From contig JBDKSW010000011.1 of NCBI GenBank assembly GCA_039698035.1, forward strand, positions 1 through 64,000: a stretch of DNA of 64,000 nucleotides, given 5' to 3'. This document shows, piece by piece, positions 8,740 to 16,370 of this stretch. The DNA is from JAJFUI01 sp039698035 (GTDB lineage Bacteria > Planctomycetota > Planctomycetia > Pirellulales > Thermoguttaceae). The notes below the pieces were generated by a model, which did not search any database, was not told the DNA's origin, and saw only the letters and a list, made by a program, of their open reading frames with translations. Positions within the stretch are counted from its first letter, which is position 1. Each line of letters begins with the position of its first letter. Made by a program: the position numbers and the translations under genes.

Positions 8740-9900
8740 ATGAAAAAACTACTGTTCCTCTGTGTCCTATCGGCGTTATTCGGCGGAATCGCGGCCATCG
8801 TCTGGCGTGGGCCGTTGCTCGGCAGAACTTCGGCGCAAGACACGCCCGCTCCCTGGCCGGCGCAGACTGCGCCGGCCGAGCCTCCGGCTGCCACGCCCGG
8901 CATCGAAGCGTTGACCCCCGACGAACAGGTCAACGTCTTCGTCTACCAGCAGGCCAACCGCAGCGTCGTCAACATCAACACCAAGGGCCTCTCGGGAGAC
9001 CGCTTTCTCGTCTTCGAACTCCACTCCGAGGGCGAAGGCAGTGGCATGGTCATCGACCGCCAGGGACACGTGCTAACCAATTTCCACGTGGTCGACGGCG
9101 CTCAGGAAATCCATGTGACGCTTTTCGACGGAAAGACCTATGACGCCAAACTGGTCGGCGGCGATCCAGACACCGACGTCGCCATCCTGCGGATCGAGGC
9201 GCCGGCCGACTCCCTTTTCCCCGTGACGTTTGGCAACTCCACAAACTTGCTGGTCGGCCAGCGCGCGTTCGCCATCGGCAATCCGTTTGGCCTCGAACGG
9301 ACGCTGACGACCGGCATCGTATCGAGCCTGAACCGTTCGCTGCCCAGCAAGCGCGGACGGCGAAACTTGAAGTCCATTATTCAGATCGACGCCGCGATCA
9401 ACCCGGGCAACTCGGGCGGGCCGCTCTTGGATAGTCACGCGAAAATGATCGGCATGAATACGGCGATTGCCAGCACCACGGGCGCCAGCACGGGCGTCGG
9501 CTTCGCCATTCCGGTCAACACGATCGCGCGGGTGGTGCCGCAGTTGATTCAGAACGGCCGCGTTTCTCGGCCAGAAACCGGCATCGCCCGCGTCTATCAG
9601 ACCGAGCAAGGACTGCTGGTCTTGACGCTCGTGCCGGGCGGTCCAGCCGAGCGTGCCGGTCTGCAAGGTCCACGGGTCGAGAAACACGAGAAACGGCAGG
9701 GCCCCTTCGTCACCACGTATCAGACGGTCAACGTCGCGTCGGCCGATATGATCGTCGGCGTCGATGGCCGGCCGATCAAGACGGCCGACGACTTCCTCGA
9801 CGCCATCGAGTCGAAGCGGCCCGGCGACACGGCCGTGATCAACGTCGTCCGCGCCGGCCAACAGCGCAACGTGTCCCTGCGGCTGGAAACGGCGCAGTGA
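8740..9900 (+). CDS. HtrA/DegP-type serine protease with PDZ domain
   Basis: A 386-residue periplasmic protease for folding quality control. A signal peptide or anchor (MKKLLFLCVLSALFGGIAAI) is followed by a Pro-rich linker. The trypsin-like domain (~residues 65-290) has the full triad: His116 in TNFHVVDG, Asp146 in DTDVAIL, and Ser225 in NPGNSGGPL. A single C-terminal PDZ domain (~295-386) carries the usual VVxPGGPAERAGL phrase, here split by a KHEKRQGP insert, and ends VRAGQQRNVSLRLE. The length is that of one-PDZ members (DegS-like) rather than DegP. Membrane-anchored or soluble form cannot be decided. It follows the lipoprotein peptidase with its own putative promoter. Confidence 0.9.
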   Translation: MKKLLFLCVLSALFGGIAAIVWRGPLLGRTSAQDTPAPWPAQTAPAEPPAATPGIEALTPDEQVNVFVYQQANRSVVNINTKGLSGDRFLVFELHSEGEGSGMVIDRQGHVLTNFHVVDGAQEIHVTLFDGKTYDAKLVGGDPDTDVAILRIEAPADSLFPVTFGNSTNLLVGQRAFAIGNPFGLERTLTTGIVSSLNRSLPSKRGRRNLKSIIQIDAAINPGNSGGPLLDSHAKMIGMNTAIASTTGASTGVGFAIPVNTIARVVPQLIQNGRVSRPETGIARVYQTEQGLLVLTLVPGGPAERAGLQGPRVEKHEKRQGPFVTTYQTVNVASADMIVGVDGRPIKTADDFLDAIESKRPGDTAVINVVRAGQQRNVSLRLETAQ

Positions 9901-9998
9901 GTTCGCAGTACTTCCGGCCGTCTTGACGACGCGGTGTCGCCGCGTGAATAATTATGGTCGAAAGACATTGCAAGCTTTTGTAGGGTTTGGTAATCTTG

Positions 9999-10205
9999 AT
10001 GAAGAAACTTCGAGACTTCCTAACAGTAAGTGAGGCAGCCGAGTTTTTGGGCGTATCGGCCGCCACACTCCGCAACTGGGATCGGGCTGGGAAGGTCAGG
10101 GCGACTCGGCATCCGGTCAACGGCTATCGGCTCTATCGCAAGGAAGACCTATTGAGCCTATTGCAGAAGGTAAAACATGGATCCGACGCAAGGACTGGCG
10201 TTTGA
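9999..10205 (+). CDS. MerR/excisionase-type HTH protein of the R-M locus
   Basis: A 68-residue DNA-binding protein that is little more than one winged helix-turn-helix: LTVSEAAEFLGVSAATLRNWDRAGKVRATRHPVNGYRLY is the classic MerR/excisionase layout, with the recognition helix at SAATLRNWD and the wing at NGYRLY. Start is ATG 9999 (TTG at 9996 is also possible; the ribosome site is weak). It overlaps the following methyltransferase gene by 29 bp, so the two are translated together. It is in the position of a controller protein of a restriction-modification system, although classical controllers are of the lambda-repressor HTH type. Regulation of the methyltransferase and nuclease genes is inferred, not shown. 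Confidence 0.8.
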   Translation: MKKLRDFLTVSEAAEFLGVSAATLRNWDRAGKVRATRHPVNGYRLYRKEDLLSLLQKVKHGSDARTGV

Positions 10206-11124
10206 CTACGCGAGCGAACAATTCGGGAAATCGCGGATTGTTCATGCCGATTGTTTTGAGTGGCTTAGCCGCCTTCCCGAGAACACGCTGCATGCGGTGG
10301 TTACTGATCCACCCTATGGAGTCAAGGAATATGATTTCGATCAGCTCGAAAAACGAGCCAGTGGCAAGGGTGGAATCTGGCGTATTCCGCCATCCTTTGA
10401 TGGACACATTCGCGCACCACTTCCCCGATTCACTGCTCTCAATCGCTGCGAACGCAAGCGATTAAGTCGATTCTTCCTCGACTGGGGCAAGCTCACCGTC
10501 CGTGCAATTCGCCCCGGAGCACACGTTTTTATTGCGACCAACGCCTTCATATCCCAATTGCTCTACGCGGCGTTGGTTGAAAGCGGCCTCGAATTCAGGG
10601 GCGAGGTCATTCGACTCGTGCGAACCCTGCGAGGTGGCGATCGCCCGAAAAACGCTGAAAAGGAATTTCCTGACGTTACGTCGATGCCCAGAGGATGCTA
10701 CGAGCCGTGGGGCGTTTTTCGGAAGCCGCTGCTGCCAAATATGAAGGTTAGCGACTGCCTGCGTGAATTTGAAACGGGCGGGTTGCGTCGCTACACGGAA
10801 GACTTGCCTTTCGAGGACGTGATCGTCAGTGAGCGAACCCCGAGACGCGAACGAGCCATTGCCGGCCACCCCAGCATCAAGCCGCAATCATTACTGCGAC
10901 GAATTGTTTACGCATCTCTGCCTCTGGGTACCGGTGTTGTAGCGGATCCATTCATGGGGTCGGGGTCAACGATCGCCGCAGCGGAAGCAATCGGAGCTTT
11001 CGGCATTGGGGTCGAACGATATCGAGACTATTACGATATGGCCAGGGTAGCGATTCCTCGCCTCAAGCGGTTGCCTATTTCCCATGTGGACTTGTCGGTT
11101 GGTGCGCAGAAGATATTGCTATGA
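10177..11124 (+). CDS. DNA methyltransferase, beta class (N6-adenine or N4-cytosine)
   Basis: A 315-residue modification enzyme that transfers a methyl group from SAM to a base within the recognition site. Catalytic motif IV, TDPPYG, is at residues 43-48, and the SAM-binding motif I, DPFMGSGS, is at 257-264, followed by GIGVERYRDYYDMA. The order IV...I makes it beta class; DPPY favours N6-adenine. The target-recognition region should be the central part. It overlaps the HTH gene at its start and the convergent nuclease gene at its end: CTATGA at 11119-11124 holds the stops of both. Third-position GC is visibly lower than in neighbouring genes, suggesting acquisition by transfer. Recognition sequence unknown. 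Confidence 0.9.
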   Translation: MDPTQGLAFDYASEQFGKSRIVHADCFEWLSRLPENTLHAVVTDPPYGVKEYDFDQLEKRASGKGGIWRIPPSFDGHIRAPLPRFTALNRCERKRLSRFFLDWGKLTVRAIRPGAHVFIATNAFISQLLYAALVESGLEFRGEVIRLVRTLRGGDRPKNAEKEFPDVTSMPRGCYEPWGVFRKPLLPNMKVSDCLREFETGGLRRYTEDLPFEDVIVSERTPRRERAIAGHPSIKPQSLLRRIVYASLPLGTGVVADPFMGSGSTIAAAEAIGAFGIGVERYRDYYDMARVAIPRLKRLPISHVDLSVGAQKILL

Positions 11125-11748
11125 CTCGTCGCGGTAAATCCAATTGGCCTCCATTTTCTCGAAGCCCGTCCGTGTGACGCTCGCAGTAATTGTTCGGCGG
11201 CTCGTCGCCGACCTGCCTGAGAATGCCCAATCCGCCTTTTTGAGCTTGGCCCCAACCACTTTGACAAAGCGGAAGGGCCGGGGCGCGACACGTTCTGTCG
11301 CATCGCGCGAACAATTCGCATCAAAAACAAACACCATTAACCATGTATCCTCGGCGTTGTGCCCTTGCCATCCGCGCCGGTGCCGCGAAGCTTTGATTTC
11401 CACTCCTTCCGTCGCGTGTTGGCAAGCGTCTCTTTCATGCTTTCCAGCCGGCAGGAGGTCGGGGTGCCCGTTGTGATATGCGTTCCTGACGAGCGTCTTG
11501 CAGTGCTTCGGGATTGCCGACGCCATGAATTCGCCTACCATGCTGGAAAAATTGGCCGGCATCAGAAACGATTCCAGCCTTCCAAAATGGCGACTGTTCA
11601 ATTGCTGGTTGAGGAATCCCAAAAAGTCGAGGAAGTCCGCCATCGCCTTTTGCACGTGAAGCGTGGAAAGGCCACATGGCAGCACAACATTTCTATTGAA
11701 CCCTCGCAAATTCAATGGTGTCGGTATGCATGCCACTGTTTCGTCCAT
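11119..11748 (-). CDS. Type II restriction endonuclease, PD-(D/E)xK
   Basis: A 209-residue protein convergent with the methyltransferase. It carries a catalytic pattern of the PD-(D/E)xK superfamily: HPD at residues 96-97 (NGHPDLLPAG) and EIK at 117-119 (GVEIKAS), followed by RRGWQGHNAEDTWLMVFVFD, an acidic/aromatic strand seen in several type II enzymes. Together with the adjacent methyltransferase this makes a nuclease that cuts unmethylated sites very likely. The start at 11748 has a perfect AGGAGG ribosome site (complement of 11754-11759), stronger than that of the methyltransferase. Low third-position GC like its partner. The last 6 bp overlap the methyltransferase gene. Confidence 0.8.
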   Translation of the reverse strand: MDETVACIPTPLNLRGFNRNVVLPCGLSTLHVQKAMADFLDFLGFLNQQLNSRHFGRLESFLMPANFSSMVGEFMASAIPKHCKTLVRNAYHNGHPDLLPAGKHERDACQHATEGVEIKASRHRRGWQGHNAEDTWLMVFVFDANCSRDATERVAPRPFRFVKVVGAKLKKADWAFSGRSATSRRTITASVTRTGFEKMEANWIYRDES

Positions 11749-11753
11749 GAGAA

Positions 11754-11759
11754 CCTCCT
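11754..11759 (-). promoter_or_regulatory. Strong ribosome-binding site of the nuclease gene
   Basis: AGGAGG on the minus strand lies 5 bp before the ATG at 11748. It fixes the start and predicts efficient translation, so nuclease control is probably transcriptional. Confidence 0.75.
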
Positions 11760-12011
11760 GCAGTTTGCATGATGGCCAGAGCGGACCTTAACAAGGTGTG
11801 GCAAGATAGACAAGATCATATCCCAACGACAAATCGTTCCGGTTTGACGCCCATGAGCTGATTCTGTGCGATGTCGAAGTTGGTGGAACGGCTTGCGGAT
11901 GTGCCGGGAAATCGCCCACCCGGCGGGCCTGGACAATCCTGGCGGCGGAGCGCATCATGGTGTGCTCCGTGCTTTTTGGCGAATGAAAGCTCGACTTCGG
12001 AAGGCGCCAAC

Positions 12012-12866
12012 ATGGCTCTGCGGCCCCGTCTCCTCGTGTCCCTATCGCTGATCGGCTTGATGTTCTTCGCCGCGACGCGAATCCAGGCCGCTGGACCGAA
12101 GATCTACGTCGTAACCGACCTGGAAGGCGCCAGCGGCGTCTACTGCTGGGCCCAGTGTCGCGGCGCCGAGGCCAAAAAGACGCCGCTGGGCCAAAAGGCG
12201 ATGGAATACTTCATGGGCGATCTGGCGGCCGTCGTCCGAGGATTGCGCGACGGCGGAGCCGGCGAAATCCTGGTCCTCGACGGGCACGGCGCCCAGGCCA
12301 TCGTGCCGCACTTGATGGAGCCGGGCGCGAAGTATATCACGGGACTGGCAAGGCCCAAATTGTTCGAGGGGCTGGACGAGACGTTCGCCGGCGTCGTCCA
12401 GATGGCCGCCCACTCCATGATGGGCACGCCCGATGGTCTCTTGAACCACACCCAGGACTCGATCCTCGAAAACCGCTACTGGTACAACGGTCTCGAGTCG
12501 GGCGAGCTGGCCCAGGTGGCGATCTATGCCGCCCACTTCAACGTGCCGACGATCATGGTCAGCGGTGACGAAGCCACCTGCCGGGAATCGCGAAAGTTCT
12601 TTGGCGATTCGTGCGTCACCGTGGCCGTCAAACGGGGACTCGCCCGGGAGGCCGCAGTGCTCTATCCCTTCGCCGAGACGCGTCGGGCCCTTTACGAGGG
12701 CGCAAAGCGCGCCGTGGATGCCATTCCCCTCTGCGATCCGTACAAAATCAAGATGCCGATCCAAATCAAAACGCAGCGTCTGACGTTCGATGGTCCCGAT
12801 AAGAAGCCGAGGGTAGTCACCAAGGAAGGGACGATTCCCGACGGACTGCATATTTACAACTTCTAA
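12012..12866 (+). CDS. Exported D-aminopeptidase, M55 (DppA-like)
   Basis: A 284-residue zinc peptidase of the DppA family, which in Bacillus removes N-terminal D-amino acids from short peptides such as those from peptidoglycan. All five metal ligands of that family can be matched: Asp and Glu in TDLEGASG, His in LDGHG, His in MAAHSMMG, and Glu in ESGELAQ. Unlike the cytoplasmic Bacillus enzyme it has a signal peptide (residues 1-27, ending AAGP), so it should act in the periplasm. The ATG at 12012 is chosen because it starts that peptide; the frame from 11871 is rejected. It lies 12 bp before the M24-fold gene, which has a good ribosome site. Confidence 0.88.
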   Translation: MALRPRLLVSLSLIGLMFFAATRIQAAGPKIYVVTDLEGASGVYCWAQCRGAEAKKTPLGQKAMEYFMGDLAAVVRGLRDGGAGEILVLDGHGAQAIVPHLMEPGAKYITGLARPKLFEGLDETFAGVVQMAAHSMMGTPDGLLNHTQDSILENRYWYNGLESGELAQVAIYAAHFNVPTIMVSGDEATCRESRKFFGDSCVTVAVKRGLAREAAVLYPFAETRRALYEGAKRAVDAIPLCDPYKIKMPIQIKTQRLTFDGPDKKPRVVTKEGTIPDGLHIYNF

Positions 12867-12878
12867 GGAGATTGCGAG

Positions 12879-14321
12879 ATGGCGAGCTTGGAAAACATGA
12901 CGTTGCCGGCGTTCGGTGGGGCCAAACACTGTCCGCTGATTCCCGAAAGCGTGTTTCGCCGCCGGCTCGAAGCGGCCGTTTCCCGCATGGAGACGGCGTC
13001 GCTCGACGTGCTGGCGATTTACGCCGACCGCGAGCACTTCGCCAACATGGCGTATCTGATCGGGCTCGATCCGCGATTCGAGGAAGCGCTTCTTCTGCTC
13101 GATCGCGCCGGCAAGCGTCTGCTGCTCGTCGGCAACGAAAACATGGGCTACCTGCCCGAGGCCGATTTGGGCCTGCAGGTCGAGCTTTTCCAAGAGTTCA
13201 GCCTGATGGGGCAACCGCGAACGAAGTCGCGCCCGCTGGCGGACATCTTCGTCCAATTCGGCATCCAAAAGGGGACCCGCGTCGGCTGTGTCGGTTGGAA
13301 GGGTTACCAGAGCCGCCTGGTTGCCACGAATGGCGCAACGGTCGTCGGTGAGAATCCGCTGGCGTTGGACCTGCCCGCCTACCAGGTCGACATTCTTCGC
13401 AAGCTTTGCGGCGATCCGGCCTGCGTCACCAACGCGATCGGCATTTTCGTCAATCCAGAGGACGGCCTGCGAATCACCAACGAGCCGGAGCAGATTGCCC
13501 AATTCGAGTTCGCCGCCACGGTCACCTCGAGCGCCGTGCTCGATGTGCTGCAAAACATCCGTCCTGGCGTGGCCGAGGACGAATTGGAGCGTCTGATGGA
13601 CAGTCGCGGGCTGACACTGAGTTGCCATCGCATGATCGGATTCGGCGAGAAGGCAAAGCGGGGGCTGGCCAGCCCGTCGTGTCGTCGCGCGGCGCCGGGC
13701 GACGCTTTCACCGTATGCCTCGGCGTGACCGGCGCCCTGACCAGTCGGGCCGGCTGCGTGGTGGCAGACGCCGGAGAGCTCGCCGCGGATCTGCAAGATT
13801 TCTATCCGCGATTTGCCGCAAACTACTTCGACGTCGTGGCCGCATGGTACGAAACGGTTCGGGTTGGCGTCACTGCCGGCAAGGTCTTTGACGCCGTCGA
13901 AGCCCGACGAAACCCAGAACTGTTCGATTTCGCGCTCAACCCGGGCCATTTCCTGCATCTCGACGAATGGACCCATTCGCCGTTTGCCGCGGGCAGCCCA
14001 ATCGAGCTTCGGTCCGGCATGGCCCTGCAAATGGACATCATCCCGGTCTCACGCGGGCCGTTCTGCTACGTCAACGCCGAGGACGGCGTCGTGCTGGCAG
14101 ACCGAGCGCTGCGAGACCGGCTGGCCGCGGGCTGGCCCGACTGCTGGCGGCGCATGCAACGCCGCCGAAAGTTCATGCAAGAAACCCTCGGAATCCGCTT
14201 GGACGAGTCACTGCTGCCGCTTGGCAACACGTCTGGCTGGCTGCCGCCGTACGCACTTCGTCTGAATCAAGCGTTTGTCCATCAGCCGCCGGCGACCGAC
14301 GGAACGTCCAACATCGCTTGA
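12879..14321 (+). CDS. M24 (pita-bread) family protein, probably not catalytic
   Basis: A 480-residue protein in two parts: a creatinase-N-like domain (~1-170) and a C-terminal pita-bread domain (~205-440) as in Xaa-Pro dipeptidases. In active M24 enzymes two Asp, one His and two Glu hold the metals. Here the two Asp positions read VCLG and SRAGC, so both appear replaced; the His (NPGHFLHLDEW) and last Glu (NAEDGVV) remain, and the first Glu position reads MDIIP. This was aligned by eye to E. coli aminopeptidase P. The protein may be a pseudoenzyme or use another chemistry. It has no signal peptide. It follows the D-aminopeptidase by 12 bp with AAGGAG before its ATG, so both are probably one operon. 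Confidence 0.75.
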   Translation: MASLENMTLPAFGGAKHCPLIPESVFRRRLEAAVSRMETASLDVLAIYADREHFANMAYLIGLDPRFEEALLLLDRAGKRLLLVGNENMGYLPEADLGLQVELFQEFSLMGQPRTKSRPLADIFVQFGIQKGTRVGCVGWKGYQSRLVATNGATVVGENPLALDLPAYQVDILRKLCGDPACVTNAIGIFVNPEDGLRITNEPEQIAQFEFAATVTSSAVLDVLQNIRPGVAEDELERLMDSRGLTLSCHRMIGFGEKAKRGLASPSCRRAAPGDAFTVCLGVTGALTSRAGCVVADAGELAADLQDFYPRFAANYFDVVAAWYETVRVGVTAGKVFDAVEARRNPELFDFALNPGHFLHLDEWTHSPFAAGSPIELRSGMALQMDIIPVSRGPFCYVNAEDGVVLADRALRDRLAAGWPDCWRRMQRRRKFMQETLGIRLDESLLPLGNTSGWLPPYALRLNQAFVHQPPATDGTSNIA

Positions 14322-14426
14322 AGTGCGGAGCGATTTCCGCAATACTGACGGTTTATCCTGCGGCAAGCGTTCCACGAGTGCGTGAATCGTGAGCTGCCGC
14401 ACCGCAATTGTCCGCTTGGAGAGAGC

Positions 14427-15095
14427 ATGGCCACCCCGATTGACGAACAAGTTCAAGTCCATTGGCACGAACACGCCGTAGACCGTCAAGACCGCGAGAA
14501 GCTGAACGGTCACGCCGGCTGTGTCATTTGGTTCACCGGCCTGAGCGCTTGCGGCAAGAGCACCATCGCCAACGAGTTGGACCATCGCTTGCACTCGAAG
14601 GGCTTCCACAGTTTCGTCCTCGACGGCGACAACATCCGCCACGGCCTGAACGCAGGGCCGGGCATGCTCAAAGACCGCCACGGCGAGGAGTTCGCCAAGC
14701 GGTTCGGCCTCGGCTTTTCGGCCCAGGACCGCGAAGAGAACATCCGCCGCATCGGCACCGTGGCAAAGCTCTTCAGCGATGCGGGCATCATCGCCGTCAC
14801 GGCCTTCATCAGCCCCTACCGAGTCGACCGGGACCGTGTGCGAGCCTCGCTCGGCGACGGCGATTTCATCGAAATCTTCGTCAACGCGCCGATCGAGGTC
14901 TGTGAAGCCAGGGACCCCAAGGGTCTCTACAAGAAAGCGCGGGCGGGTGAACTTAAGGGCTTTACGGGGATCGACGACCCCTATCAAGCGCCGGTGAACC
15001 CCGAACTGGTTCTCGATGCGGCAACCAAATCGCCCGAAACGCTCGCCGACGAGGTGCTTGCCTATCTTCGCAAGAAGGGCAAGATTCCGGCCTAG
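14427..15095 (+). CDS. cysC: Adenylylsulfate kinase
   Basis: A 222-residue cytoplasmic kinase that phosphorylates adenylylsulfate (APS) with ATP to give PAPS for sulfate assimilation or sulfation. The P-loop GLSACGKST is at residues ~40-48, and DGDNIRHGLN follows, the APS-binding signature, then SAQDREENIRR. The family's usual short link between LN and GFS is widened by about 16 residues (AGPGMLKDRHGEEFAKRFGL), a variant I remember from other planctomycetes. The C-terminal part has FVNAPIEVCEARDPKGLYKKARAGE and DDPYQAPxNPE as usual. Start ATG 14427 has GGAGAG ahead. No cysD/N neighbours are present, so this is a stand-alone kinase. Confidence 0.93.
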   Translation: MATPIDEQVQVHWHEHAVDRQDREKLNGHAGCVIWFTGLSACGKSTIANELDHRLHSKGFHSFVLDGDNIRHGLNAGPGMLKDRHGEEFAKRFGLGFSAQDREENIRRIGTVAKLFSDAGIIAVTAFISPYRVDRDRVRASLGDGDFIEIFVNAPIEVCEARDPKGLYKKARAGELKGFTGIDDPYQAPVNPELVLDAATKSPETLADEVLAYLRKKGKIPA

Positions 15096-15203
15096 TGGCT
15101 GTTGGCCGGGCCCGGTTGGACTTGAGCTGACGAGCGTTTTTCAGTAGAAGCCGCTCTTGTAGTCACTCTGCTTCTCAAGCCCCATCGGCCGAGGCACCCA
15201 GCC

Positions 15204-16301
15204 ATGCGTCCGCTTGCGATCTTACTGTTAAGCTGCTGCGCCCTGGCGTCGTCTGTCGCTGGGGCGGAAACGACATTCCCCTACACGGCGCGCATCGCTG
15301 CCGACAACGCCGATCTCCGCAGCGGGCCGGGCCGGAGCTACTACGCGACCGACCGGCTGAAACGCGGCCGGGAAGTCACCGTCTATCGTCACGACGCCGG
15401 CGGCTGGTGCGCGGTTCGGCCCGTCGAGGGCAGCTTTAGCTGGATCGCCGGCCGCAATTTGCGAATGGTCGAGGAGCATTTGGCGACCATCACGGCCGAC
15501 GACGTGCCCGCTCGGATCGGCAGCCGTATTGGACGCGACTGCGATGTGATTCAGGTTCGTCTTCACAAGGGCGAGACGGTCGAGGTGCTCCAAACGCCCC
15601 GCGAAGTGGGCGAGGACGGAGAAGCATGGTTCAAAGTGGCCCCGCCGGCGGGCGAGTTTCGCTGGGTGGCTTCCGAGGATCTCGACACAGGCCGCCCACG
15701 CGAGCAGGCTCCGGCGACATCACGACAACGATTGTCCCCCAAGGAATTTCAGGCCGAATTCGCGCAGCTTGAGCTGGACCTTTCAACGATGGTCACCGAG
15801 CCCTCGGCGGCTTGGTCCCTGATCGAACTGCGCGAGCGGGCGAACTGGCTCTTGGACGAGTCGCAGACGGCCATCGAGCGTGGCCGTGCCCGATTGCTGG
15901 CCAACCGCATCGCCCGATTCGAGGACATCAAACAGCGGCAGGAGGCGGTGCTTGCCATGCGTGATCCGGGCGAGCGTCAGGAGCGGTACGCCACGCGAAC
16001 GCGGCCAAGAGTCACCGAGGGCCGCGGATCGCAGCCGCTGTTCGAAACAGACAGTCGCTACGACGGCGTTGGCCAACTGACGGAAGTGGCGTCGCCCAAA
16101 CCCGGATCGCCGCGATTCGCCCTGACCGACGCGAGCGGTCAGGTCCTCTGCTATGTGACGCCCAGCCCGGGCGTGAACCTGCGAGAGTATCTTGGCCGGC
16201 AGGTCGGCGTCGTGGGCACGCGCGGTTACATGCCCGAGCAACACGTTGGCCACATCGCGGCCCGACACGTCACGCTGCTCGACGGAAACGTGCTTCGCTA
16301 G
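15204..16301 (+). CDS. Secreted SH3-domain protein
   Basis: A 365-residue exported protein with signal peptide (MRPLAILLLSCCALASSVAGA). A bacterial SH3 domain follows at ~25-95: NADLRSGPGRSYYATDRLKRGREVTVY is a textbook start, and SWIAGRNL its end. A second, weaker SH3-like repeat lies at ~100-165 (VRLHKGETVEVL ... FRWVASEDL). The middle (~185-250) is helical and Arg/Glu rich and may form a coiled coil, and the C-terminus (~290-365) ends in a third strand-rich segment with VNLREYLGRQVGV. Such proteins usually bind cell-wall or surface structures. It precedes the TIGR03790 gene by 69 bp. Confidence 0.75.
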   Translation: MRPLAILLLSCCALASSVAGAETTFPYTARIAADNADLRSGPGRSYYATDRLKRGREVTVYRHDAGGWCAVRPVEGSFSWIAGRNLRMVEEHLATITADDVPARIGSRIGRDCDVIQVRLHKGETVEVLQTPREVGEDGEAWFKVAPPAGEFRWVASEDLDTGRPREQAPATSRQRLSPKEFQAEFAQLELDLSTMVTEPSAAWSLIELRERANWLLDESQTAIERGRARLLANRIARFEDIKQRQEAVLAMRDPGERQERYATRTRPRVTEGRGSQPLFETDSRYDGVGQLTEVASPKPGSPRFALTDASGQVLCYVTPSPGVNLREYLGRQVGVVGTRGYMPEQHVGHIAARHVTLLDGNVLR

Positions 16302-16370
16302 CTCTGGCTGCCCCCCCGGCTGGGCCGAAGCCGGCCGCCGTCGATCTGGCCCGCCAGCACCCCAGGCGGT

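Noticed and set aside
12042..14030. Long minus-strand frame of 662 residues opposite the D-aminopeptidase and M24 genes
   Set aside because: It lies fully opposite two genes with clear families; high GC creates long antisense frames, and its composition (rich in Arg, Gly, His) is not protein-like.
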